Below, in pieces: positions 56,992-64,000 of a stretch of 64,000 bases of DNA. The position numbers were made by a program, and so were the translations under genes. The notes under the pieces are model-generated. The model had not been told where the DNA came from and did not search any database. It worked only from the letters and a program-made list of their open reading frames with translations. This DNA is from an uncultured Collinsella sp. (lineage in GTDB: Bacteria; Actinomycetota; Coriobacteriia; Coriobacteriales; Coriobacteriaceae): the NCBI GenBank assembly GCA_905210085.1, contig CAJLVJ010000001.1, positions 62,001 through 126,000 of the forward strand, read 5' to 3'. Each line of letters opens with the position of its first letter. Positions within the stretch are counted from its first letter, which is position 1.

Positions 56992-58197
56992 CTAGGCGTG
57001 GGATTTGGTGCGTGCGAGGGCTAGGCCTACGGCGGCGATGGCCACGGCAAAGAGTGCCGTGACGCCCAGATCGCAGGCGATGTCGCCCAGCACGGTGGAC
57101 GTCAGGTCCGCGGCGAGTGCCTTGCTGATCGCGTCGTTCACCCAATATGTCGGCACAAAATGCGCCACCGTCTGCACGGCCGGGCCCATCAGCGACAGGG
57201 GCATCCAGGCGCCGCCCAAAAACGTCATGAGCATGCCGAGTAAGTTGCCCACGCCGTTGAGCAGCTCCTCGCGTGCGCCCAAGCTCGACAGCGTAAAGCC
57301 AACGGCCAGCGGCGTGCACGCCAGGGCAAACGTCGCCGCCAGCGCCAGACACACACGACCCACGCCGACCTCGGCGACCGCACCGGCAAAGCCCACGACG
57401 CCCATCATGCTCGATACAAACCAGATGCAGACGGTGAGCACGGCGGCGGCCGCAAACACGGCAAGCGAACGCTGGCGCTCGGAGACCGGGCCGGCCTCCA
57501 TGCGGCGCACGCGCTCGGGCTCGTTCATGCCCGAGAACACCAATCCCACCGACACGATGACCGACGAGATAATCGCGTACGCGCCAAAGTTGAAATACGA
57601 CTCGAGCGTGGCGGCGGCTGTCGAGTCAACCTTGACCTGCTCGATCTCGACCTTGGCGCGCTTCGCGGCCGCATGCTCGGCCGCCTTGGCAACATCGCCG
57701 TTGGGGGCAGCGGGCTCAAGTGCCGCCGCAGCGCCCGCGAGCGAGATCCAGCGCGAGGCCTCGGCAGACGAAAGCGCCGCCGCCATGGTGCCGGCACCGT
57801 AGGTCACATCGAGCTTGGGCAGAGACTCCCCCGCTCGGGCGGCTGCAACGAGGTCGTCCTCAAACCCCTCCGGGATAAAGAACACGCAGTCGGCGCTACC
57901 CTTGGCGCTGTTGCTCTTGGAGAGCGCGTCCGCAAGGTCGTAGGTGTCGTCGCCGACGCCCGTGACCAGCTCAAAACGAGAACCCAGATGCTTGGTAAGC
58001 GCACGCGAAAGGTCGCTGTCATCGCGGTCGACCACGATCACGTTGGTGTCGTAGGGCTTGTACTCGGTAAGCTGCGACGAGTTCCAGCTCACCGAGGCCG
58101 CGATGAATACGCCCATGAGCGAGATGAACACCGTATAGATGAGCAGGTAGAACGGGTGCGCCAACGCCATGCGAAGCGCGGTCTTAAAGGTGCTCAT
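56992..58197 (-). CDS. ABC-2 type permease
   Basis: The 401-residue protein has an N-terminal helix, a large outside loop (about 40-200) and five to six C-terminal helices with the ABC-2 pattern. It is the second permease of a drug-type exporter, encoded after the first permease with a 14-bp overlap. AAGGAGCCGTT precedes ATG 58197. Confidence 0.87.
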   Translation of the reverse strand: MSTFKTALRMALAHPFYLLIYTVFISLMGVFIAASVSWNSSQLTEYKPYDTNVIVVDRDDSDLSRALTKHLGSRFELVTGVGDDTYDLADALSKSNSAKGSADCVFFIPEGFEDDLVAAARAGESLPKLDVTYGAGTMAAALSSAEASRWISLAGAAAALEPAAPNGDVAKAAEHAAAKRAKVEIEQVKVDSTAAATLESYFNFGAYAIISSVIVSVGLVFSGMNEPERVRRMEAGPVSERQRSLAVFAAAAVLTVCIWFVSSMMGVVGFAGAVAEVGVGRVCLALAATFALACTPLAVGFTLSSLGAREELLNGVGNLLGMLMTFLGGAWMPLSLMGPAVQTVAHFVPTYWVNDAISKALAADLTSTVLGDIACDLGVTALFAVAIAAVGLALARTKSHA

Positions 58198-59371
58198 AAC
58201 GGCTCCTTCCAAAGATCAGCGTAGCGGCGGCGACAAACACCAGGGCTATCAGGACGAGCGCGCCGGCGCGGACGGCAAAGGGCCCCAGGTCCTCAAAGAA
58301 ATACAGGCGATTGAACATGTCGCAGATGAGCTTGACGGGGTTGAGCCAGCACTCGGCCGGGCAGGCGCGGGCGACGTCGTCGGCAAGCGCCATCGCCGGC
58401 TCGCCGTAGAGGCCGGCGAACAGGGCGCACGTGGTGGCAAAGCCCGTGAGGATGCCCGACTTGGACGCCTTGCCACCCTTAACAGGAAGCGTGCCCACAA
58501 AGAGCCCCAGGCCCGTGGCGGCAAGCGCGGATGCAGCACCGCCCAGCAGGCACAGCCCCTCGCGCCCGCCAAAGTCGACGCCAACGACTAGGCGCACGTA
58601 GCTAATCGCGACCGCCATCGAGGCAAAGGAAACCAACCACGAGCCGACAAAGATGCCGGCTAGCGACGCCGTCTTGGAAAGACCGCCCACACAGCGACGC
58701 GCACCAAGGCCCGACAGATTGGGCTGCAGATCGACGACGCTCAAGGCGGCAAACTCGGCAGACATCATCGCGACCAGGCCAAAGAGCGCGTAGTAGTAGA
58801 TGACCGTACCATCGGGCGTGGTGCGTGTCAGACTTACGCGGCGGGTGCCACCCTCGAGCGACAGGGCGCGCGCAACCGCCTCCGGGTCGGCGAGCGCCGC
58901 CGGGTTGTCTTGGGCAATCTGGGACATGAGCTCGGCATTTTGTGTATACGAGCTTGCCACCGTCTCCAGAATGCTGCGGTCGGTGAGCACCGACGACGCA
59001 CGTGAGTTGTCATAGCTCGAAAGCAGCGTGAGCCTGGGCGTGCCCGCGTCGTCGACCGTATAGATGCCCGCGACCTCGCCGGCCTTGAGCGCACGGCTCG
59101 CATCGGCTGCGTCGTCGCACTCGTGGATCTCGAGCAGCTGGTCGTCGCTCTCCTTGGCAAGCGACGTCGCCACGTCCTTAAAGGTCGAGGCGTCCCAGGC
59201 CTCGTCCGCCACGACGGCAACCGGCACCGGATCGACCGTGCCGTCGGAGCTGAGGTTCGCAAACATAAACATGAACATCGTGGAAAGCGCGACGGGAAAG
59301 ACCGCGCCCCAAACCCATGTGCTCGGCCGGCGCAGCAGCGCCTTAACCGTGGTGATGATGGTGTTGTACAT
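58184..59371 (-). CDS. ABC-2 type permease
   Basis: The 395-residue paralogue of the next permease, with the same plan: MYNTIITTVKALLRR at the inner N-terminus, helix, outside loop, then helices near the C-terminus. The two permeases likely form a heterodimer with the ATPase encoded just upstream. GGGGGCAGTC precedes the ATG. Confidence 0.87.
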   Translation of the reverse strand: MYNTIITTVKALLRRPSTWVWGAVFPVALSTMFMFMFANLSSDGTVDPVPVAVVADEAWDASTFKDVATSLAKESDDQLLEIHECDDAADASRALKAGEVAGIYTVDDAGTPRLTLLSSYDNSRASSVLTDRSILETVASSYTQNAELMSQIAQDNPAALADPEAVARALSLEGGTRRVSLTRTTPDGTVIYYYALFGLVAMMSAEFAALSVVDLQPNLSGLGARRCVGGLSKTASLAGIFVGSWLVSFASMAVAISYVRLVVGVDFGGREGLCLLGGAASALAATGLGLFVGTLPVKGGKASKSGILTGFATTCALFAGLYGEPAMALADDVARACPAECWLNPVKLICDMFNRLYFFEDLGPFAVRAGALVLIALVFVAAATLIFGRSRYEHL

Positions 59372-59380
59372 GACTGCCCC

Positions 59381-60319
59381 CTAGTCGCGCAGCTCGCGGC
59401 CGGTGATCTCGAGGAACACGTCGTTGAGGGTCGGTGGCTCGCTCCACACGCGGCCGAGCGCAACGTCGGCAGCGCGCAGCGTGTCGAGAATGTCGACCAG
59501 GTTGTGCGGGCTCGCCTCGCAGGTGCAGACGAGCTCGCCGCCGGACAGCTCGACGCTGAGCACGTGCTCGAGGGCGCGCAGTCGCTCGACCGTGGCGGGC
59601 TCGACGGCGCCCACCTCGACGGTCACGCGCTCGCCCATCTGAATCATTCGCTTGAGCTCGTCGTTGGTACCCTGCGCCAGCACGCGCCCGCCGTCCATAA
59701 TCATGATGCGGCTGCAGATCTGCTCGACTTCCTCCATGTAATGGCTGGTATACACCACCGTGGCGCCCTCGTCGCGCAGGCGGCAGATGCCCTCCAGGAT
59801 GGCGTTGCGGCTCTGCGGGTCGACCGCCACCGTGGGCTCGTCAAAAAAGATAAGCTCGGGCTTGTGCGCGATACCGCAGGCAATGTTGAGGCGACGCGCC
59901 AGGCCACCCGAGAGCTTGCCGGGGCGGAACTTGGTAAAGTCGCCCAGCCCGACAAAGTCGATCGCCTCGTCCACCAGCGCGCGGCGGCGCTTGCGGTCGT
60001 TGACGTAGAGGCTGCAGAAATAGTCAATGTTCTCGCGCACCGTGAGCTCGTCGAATACCGCCACCTGCTGCGGCACCACGCCGATGCGGCGCTTGAGGTC
60101 GTAGCGGGCGGGTGTCATGGGCTCGCCGAACAGCTCGATGGTGCCCTTGTCGTAAGCGAGCAGCTGCAAAATGCAGTTGATGGACGTGGTCTTGCCCGAG
60201 CCGTTGGGTCCGAGCAGGCCAAAGATCTCGCCGGGGGCGATGCTCAGGTTAAAGTGGTCGAGCGCGATAAGATCGTCGTAGCGCTTGACGAGGTTTTCGA
60301 CGTGGACGATGTCCGTCAT
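59381..60319 (-). CDS. ABC-2 exporter ATPase, DrrA/CcmA type
   Basis: A 312-residue ATPase with Walker A GPNGSGKTT, signature LSGGLARR, Walker B LIFFDEPTVAVD and the H-loop TSHYMEE, and the C-terminal extension of drug-type subunits. It is the first gene of the three-gene exporter operon and is divergent from a two-component system, a setup often used for sensing and exporting an antibiotic or peptide. Confidence 0.93.
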   Translation of the reverse strand: MTDIVHVENLVKRYDDLIALDHFNLSIAPGEIFGLLGPNGSGKTTSINCILQLLAYDKGTIELFGEPMTPARYDLKRRIGVVPQQVAVFDELTVRENIDYFCSLYVNDRKRRRALVDEAIDFVGLGDFTKFRPGKLSGGLARRLNIACGIAHKPELIFFDEPTVAVDPQSRNAILEGICRLRDEGATVVYTSHYMEEVEQICSRIMIMDGGRVLAQGTNDELKRMIQMGERVTVEVGAVEPATVERLRALEHVLSVELSGGELVCTCEASPHNLVDILDTLRAADVALGRVWSEPPTLNDVFLEITGRELRD

Positions 60320-60517
60320 GAGGCGGCCCTTCTGTTGATTGCGGCCCGGTACGATTGCATCATCGCAGGAGCCGCCGGCGCGCGCCAGTGAGCTTTGTCA
60401 CGAGTGCGAGGGGGCGGAGGCGAAACCCCCGCTCGCGCGAGCGATCGTCCCCGCTTTGCCGCGCGGGAGGAATGTCACAGTTGCGCAGGCAGCCCCTCCA
60501 CCACGCGCGGCTTCGCG

Positions 60518-60523
60518 TACAAT
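60518..60523 (+). promoter_or_regulatory. -10 box directly before the kinase start codon
   Basis: TACAAT ends 6 nt before the ATG at 60530, so transcription would begin at or very near the start codon. No Shine-Dalgarno is seen. This suggests a leaderless mRNA; no clear -35 box is present. Confidence 0.45.
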
Positions 60524-60529
60524 ACCCGT

Positions 60530-61672
60530 ATGAACAGGCTTTTCGACAAATCGATCGTGCTGGCGTGCTGTATTGCGGCCGCCACGGGCCTTGCTGTGGA
60601 CGCTTGCCTGGTCGCGGCGTTTTGCCTTGGAGTTATCGCCACCTCGCTGGCCGAGGTCGCACAGGGAGAACGCACGCGCCGTGTAAGCGAGGCCGCGAGT
60701 TACGCTTACATCATCGCGGCCGTCTTTGTGCCGCCGTTTGTGCCGTTTGCGCCTCTCGCCCTTTATGACATCGCGCGGCGCGTGCGCCGCGAACACGCCT
60801 GGGTCGCGCTGGGCATTGGTTCCGTCTTTGCCTTTGCGCTCGTCGCGGACCTTCGCACCGACGTGCTCACCTCCCGAACGCTCCTGCTGACCGCCATCCT
60901 TTCGGTTGCCGCCACCTTGCTATCGCTACGTACCGCCCAGTTGGAGCGCGAGCAGCGGCACATGCGCCGCACCCGCGACGAGCTGCAGGAACGAGCCCTC
61001 GCGCTCGAAGCGCGCAACCGCGATCTTGCCGACCGCCAGGACTACGAAGTCGAGCTCGCGACGCTCGCCGAACGCGCCCGCATCGCGCGCGAAATCCACG
61101 ATAACGTGGGCCACCAGCTCACGCGCGCCTCACTGCAGGCCGAAGCCTTGCGCGTGGTCCATGCCGACGAGCCCGGCGTCGCCGCCGATTTCGCCGACGT
61201 CAAACGCACGGTTGACGAGGCGCTCCAGCTTGTGCGCACCAGCGTCCACGCGCTCAACGACAACGCCGTCGACCTTTCCGTGCAGCTCGAACGCATTGTC
61301 GAAGGCGCGCGCTCGGACGGCGGTCCGCAGATTGAGCTTGAAGTTATGGCCGAGCATGCACCCGCAAACGTCGCCAACTGCTTTGCGGCGGTCCTGCGCG
61401 AGGCGCTCTCCAACACCATGCGCCACGCTTGCGCCCATGCTGTCACTGTACGATGCATGGAGCATCCGTCGTTTTACCAGCTCATCGTTACCGACGATGG
61501 CACGGGCGGGGTCCAAGCAAGCAGCCGCGGCGCCGCGGAGGGCATGGGGCTTGCCTCCATGCGCGAGCGCATCGAGGCGCTTGGCGGCACCTTCACCGCC
61601 GGCCCGCGTGTCGGCACCGGCGGCTGGCGCGTGTTTGCCACCGTTCCCAAACAGCAAGGAGATGAGGACTGA
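60530..61672 (+). CDS. Sensor histidine kinase (HisKA_3 type)
   Basis: About 380 residues with four to five membrane helices (about 8-125), a coiled segment, the H-box ERARIAREIHDNVGHQLT and a HATPase_c domain (REALSNTMRHACAHAV, GMGLASMRERIEALGG). It phosphorylates the regulator whose ATG overlaps its stop. The ATG at 60530 is chosen because upstream sequence is unlike kinases; a GTG/ATG-type longer frame is not supported. It is divergent from the exporter operon. Confidence 0.87.
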   Translation: MNRLFDKSIVLACCIAAATGLAVDACLVAAFCLGVIATSLAEVAQGERTRRVSEAASYAYIIAAVFVPPFVPFAPLALYDIARRVRREHAWVALGIGSVFAFALVADLRTDVLTSRTLLLTAILSVAATLLSLRTAQLEREQRHMRRTRDELQERALALEARNRDLADRQDYEVELATLAERARIAREIHDNVGHQLTRASLQAEALRVVHADEPGVAADFADVKRTVDEALQLVRTSVHALNDNAVDLSVQLERIVEGARSDGGPQIELEVMAEHAPANVANCFAAVLREALSNTMRHACAHAVTVRCMEHPSFYQLIVTDDGTGGVQASSRGAAEGMGLASMRERIEALGGTFTAGPRVGTGGWRVFATVPKQQGDED

Positions 61673-62301
61673 TGAGGCTCATCGTTGTCGACGACGACCG
61701 CTTGGTGGTCGATTCGCTCAAGATTATCCTGGGCGCCCAGCCGCAGATCGAGGTAGTGGGCACCGGCGCCAACGGCAACGATGCGGTTTCGCTCTATGCC
61801 GAACACGCGCCCGATATCGCACTGCTCGACATTCAGATGCCGGGGCGGGACGGTCTTTCGGCGGCACGCGAGATCCTTGAGCGCGACCCTTCGGCGCGCG
61901 TGGTGTTTCTGACGACATTCTCGGATGACGAGTACATTGTGTCGGCGCTCAAACTGGGCGCCCGCGGCTACCTGATCAAAACCGATGTCGCCGCCATTCC
62001 GCCGGCGTTGGCGCAGGTCATGGACGGCAAACGCGTGCTCGAGGGAAAGGCGATCGAGGACATCGATTTTGACGGAACGGGCGTCGAGGCGGGCACGACC
62101 CGCCGGCCCGCGGCCTTTGCCGGCCTGACCGACCGCGAGTTCGAAGTCGCCGAGCTCATCGCCCGTGGCCTCGACAACAAGGAGATTGCCGCCACCGCCT
62201 ATATGGGCGAAGGCACCGTGCGCAACCACATCAGCTCAATCCTTGCCAAAATGGGCCTGCGCAACCGCACGCAGATCGCCATTGCCTACCTGCGAGGGTA
62301 A
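61672..62301 (+). CDS. NarL/FixJ-type response regulator
   Basis: The 209-residue regulator has the acidic DDD at 7-9, the phosphorylated Asp in LLDIQMPGRDG (about 54), Lys in LIKTD (about 104), and a LuxR HTH (LTDREFEVAELIARGLDNKE, then GTVRNHISSILAKMG). It is co-translated with the kinase and probably controls the divergent ABC exporter. Confidence 0.94.
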   Translation: MRLIVVDDDRLVVDSLKIILGAQPQIEVVGTGANGNDAVSLYAEHAPDIALLDIQMPGRDGLSAAREILERDPSARVVFLTTFSDDEYIVSALKLGARGYLIKTDVAAIPPALAQVMDGKRVLEGKAIEDIDFDGTGVEAGTTRRPAAFAGLTDREFEVAELIARGLDNKEIAATAYMGEGTVRNHISSILAKMGLRNRTQIAIAYLRG

Positions 62302-62361
62302 TTACCCAACGGCCGACCACCCCGGCATAGCAAAATGGCTGCTACCGCTTTAATGCCATTT

Positions 62362-62515
62362 CAAAACTATGCCGGTTTACTACGGTGAATCGCCCACCTT
62401 TGACCACGGCAAATTGCGCACTTGCAAAACCGCAGGTAGAGCGCTTGCAATATTTAGAAAAATGCAGTCATGGTCGGGGATGTCGAATTCATCGTAGTGA
62501 ACCGGCATAGTTTTG
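62362..62515. repeat. 154-bp inverted-repeat element with 29-bp arms
   Basis: Arms 62362-62390 and 62487-62515 (left arm begins CAAAACTATGCCGG) pair over 29 positions; both differences become G-T pairs on the + strand. A nested CCGGCATAG/CTATGCCGG pair (from 62331) offers another fold. It fills the convergent gap. Confidence 0.7.
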
Positions 62516-62546
62516 TTCGTGGCGGCCCAACCGCGCGTTTAAGCGC

Positions 62547-62580
62547 GGGGCCGGCGGGGCATTTTTGCCCCACCGGCCCC
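62547..62580 (-). terminator. GC-rich terminator hairpin after the ferredoxin gene
   Basis: GGGGCCGG...GGGGC and GCCCC...CCGGCCCC pair around ATTTTT, 22 nt after the ferredoxin stop. Confidence 0.6.
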
Positions 62581-62601
62581 TATTCCAGCTCTATTCCAGC
62601 G

Positions 62602-62943
62602 CTATTCCGGCTTGATTTCTACCGTGGGAGTCTTATCCGCCGTAACCGGGGTACGGGCGGTGTCCATAGTCAGGCAGTGTTTTGGGCAGCTCTCGACGCA
62701 CTCGCCGCACACCACACAAGAATACGGATCAATCGACCACGTTCCGCCCTTGCGATCGACCGCGAGCGCGCCCGCCGGGCAACGCCGCGCGCACATGCCG
62801 CAGCAGATGCACACGTCCATGTCATTGACGATATGCCCGCGCAGGCGCTCGGGCGCCGTCAGCTTCTCCTGCGGATAGCACACCGTGACCGGCTGCTTGA
62901 CCATAGAGCCCAAGGCCGTCTTGGCAAATGTCAGTAAACTCAT
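62602..62943 (-). CDS. 4Fe-4S ferredoxin-type subunit of group 4 hydrogenase
   Basis: The 113-residue protein has two [4Fe-4S] motifs, CICCGMCARRCP and CVVCGECVESCP, and an N-terminus (LLTFAKTALGSMVKQPVT) typical of EchF/HycF/NuoI subunits. It links the electron carrier to the membrane hydrogenase. It is 7 bp downstream of the large subunit and appears to be the last gene of the operon. Confidence 0.9.
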   Translation of the reverse strand: MSLLTFAKTALGSMVKQPVTVCYPQEKLTAPERLRGHIVNDMDVCICCGMCARRCPAGALAVDRKGGTWSIDPYSCVVCGECVESCPKHCLTMDTARTPVTADKTPTVEIKPE

Positions 62944-62950
62944 GCCGCGC

Positions 62951-64000
62951 CTACCTTTCCGTGCAGCTAATGCAGGGGTCGATGGTCAGGATAATCATAG
63001 GAACGTTGGCAAGGAGCACGCCCTGCAGCGCATGTGTCAGACCCGCCAGGTTTTGCGACGTCGGCGTTCGCACGCGAAAACGGTCCAGATTCTTGGTGCC
63101 GTTACCGCGCACATAGTAGTACGCCTCGCCGCGCGGCTGCTCAATCACAACCTCGCCGCGCGCGCCGTCGGCCGGCGTGAGCTTGGTGCGCCCGCCGATA
63201 CCGTCGTGCGGGATCTTGCCCACAAGCTCCTTGATGATGTCCATGGCCTGCGTGACCTCGGCACAACGCACCTGGCAGCGGGCATAGCAGTCGCCGTCGG
63301 TAGCAACGATGGGCTCAAATGCTGCCAGGCCTGCATAGGCACCGTCGCCAAACATGCGCACGTCGTAATCCACGCCCGAGGCGCGACCGAACGGGCCGAC
63401 CATCGACAGATTCAGCGCGTCCTTCTTGCTGATCACGCCCACGCCATGCAGGCGCTCGCCGCAGCTATTGTCGTCCAAAAACGTATGCACCAGGGCCTCG
63501 TAGTCGGGACGCATGGCATCGAGCGTCTGGACAATACCCGCCAGCTCGGAGTCCTCAATGTCGTGCTTAAGGCCGCCGATCTCGTTGATCGACAGAATCA
63601 CGCGACCACCGCACGTGCTCTCGAAGATCTTGAGAATCTGCTCGCGCAGGGTCCACGACCGATAGAACAGCGCCTCGAAGCCAAAGGCATCGGCGAGCAG
63701 GCCCAGCCACAGCAGATGCGAGTGGATGCGCGAAAGCTCGTGCAAAATGGTGCGGATATACTGCGCGCGGCCGGGCACCTCGATGTCGAGCATGCGCTCG
63801 CAGGCGCTGGCATAGCCGTAGCTGTGGCCCACGGCGCAGATGCCGCAGATGCGCTCGGCGATGTAGCCAAACTGATGCATGTCGCGCTTTTCGGTTAGCT
63901 TCTCGAGCCCGCGGTGCACAAAGCCGATCTGCGGAATTGCCTCGATGACGCGGTCGTCCTCGATCACCAGGTCCAGATGAAGCGGCTCGGGCAGCACCGG
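62951..64000 (-). CDS. [NiFe]-hydrogenase large subunit, group 4 (Ech/Hyc-like), 5' end missing
   Basis: The frame is open to the window edge, so the N-terminus is cut. The L1 motif is ERICGICAVGHS and the L2 motif DPCISCTER is at the extreme C-terminus, together giving the four Ni-Fe cysteines. The rest is NuoD-like, which places it in the energy-converting group 4 (H+-pumping, ferredoxin-linked). It ends right after L2, so it has no C-terminal peptide to be cleaved by a maturation protease. HypD and HypE at the left end would build its Fe centre. Confidence 0.92.
   Translation of the reverse strand, partial: PVLPEPLHLDLVIEDDRVIEAIPQIGFVHRGLEKLTEKRDMHQFGYIAERICGICAVGHSYGYASACERMLDIEVPGRAQYIRTILHELSRIHSHLLWLGLLADAFGFEALFYRSWTLREQILKIFESTCGGRVILSINEIGGLKHDIEDSELAGIVQTLDAMRPDYEALVHTFLDDNSCGERLHGVGVISKKDALNLSMVGPFGRASGVDYDVRMFGDGAYAGLAAFEPIVATDGDCYARCQVRCAEVTQAMDIIKELVGKIPHDGIGGRTKLTPADGARGEVVIEQPRGEAYYYVRGNGTKNLDRFRVRTPTSQNLAGLTHALQGVLLANVPMIILTIDPCISCTER

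Overview
This 64 kb window is high-GC DNA from an anaerobic gut actinomycete of the class Coriobacteriia, most likely Collinsella. The pointers are membrane-bound LuxR regulators, a PTS beta-glucoside system with antiterminator, an NRMT-type SLC11 transporter, [NiFe]-hydrogenase maturation and group 4 hydrogenase genes, and strong Shine-Dalgarno sites. This assignment is inference from gene content and not a database match.

Layout. 1-2.5 kb: the end of hypD, hypE and a HAD phosphatase. 3-7.1 kb: a lipoprotein gene broken by an in-frame TAG, a lone EIIA(Glc), a Fic protein between two copies of one palindromic repeat, and pyrE. 7.2-12 kb: mgtA behind a long leader with a small ORF, and a membrane LuxR regulator. 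12.4-16.7 kb: two zinc-ribbon proteins, an SPFH/YdjI-like protein and a lipoprotein. 16.9-21 kb: a three-gene signalling operon. 21-25.5 kb: a 6-phospho-beta-glucosidase, an AAA+ ATPase between direct repeats, a DUF4867 protein and luxS. 25.6-31.9 kb: a sugar operon (FGGY kinase, split transketolase, fucose-isomerase-like enzyme) with a LacI regulator. 32-36.1 kb: licT-bglF-bgl controlled by two RNA antiterminator sites and a terminator. 36.2-38.2 kb: nucleoside hydrolase and ribokinase. 38.4-50.4 kb: an OatA-like acyltransferase, an NRAMP-type transporter with an MgtE/CBS partner, a divergent polysaccharide deacetylase, PRC-barrel and YtxH proteins, a CNNM protein and a hemolysin III protein. 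50.6-62.3 kb: an alpha/beta hydrolase, a DUF362 ferredoxin-like protein, a MacB/LolD-type ABC system, and a drug-type ABC-2 exporter divergent from a two-component system. 62.6-64 kb: the 3' part of a group 4 [NiFe]-hydrogenase operon, which would use HypD and HypE.

The spaces between genes carry several dispersed structured repeats. Family A (2832-2993, 6285-6436) and family B (21052-21159, 27156-27256, 29087-29174) have fixed loops and internal-loop sequences while the stem sequences change in a compensatory way. Family C is at least ten short hairpins with a GGGGAC-type loop and covarying stems. A fourth class is long-arm inverted repeats (15-32 bp arms). Most sit at the 3' ends of genes, some overlapping stop codons. 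Two single-gene inserts (fic, AAA+ ATPase) are bracketed by direct copies of such repeats. These elements are the least explained part of the window.
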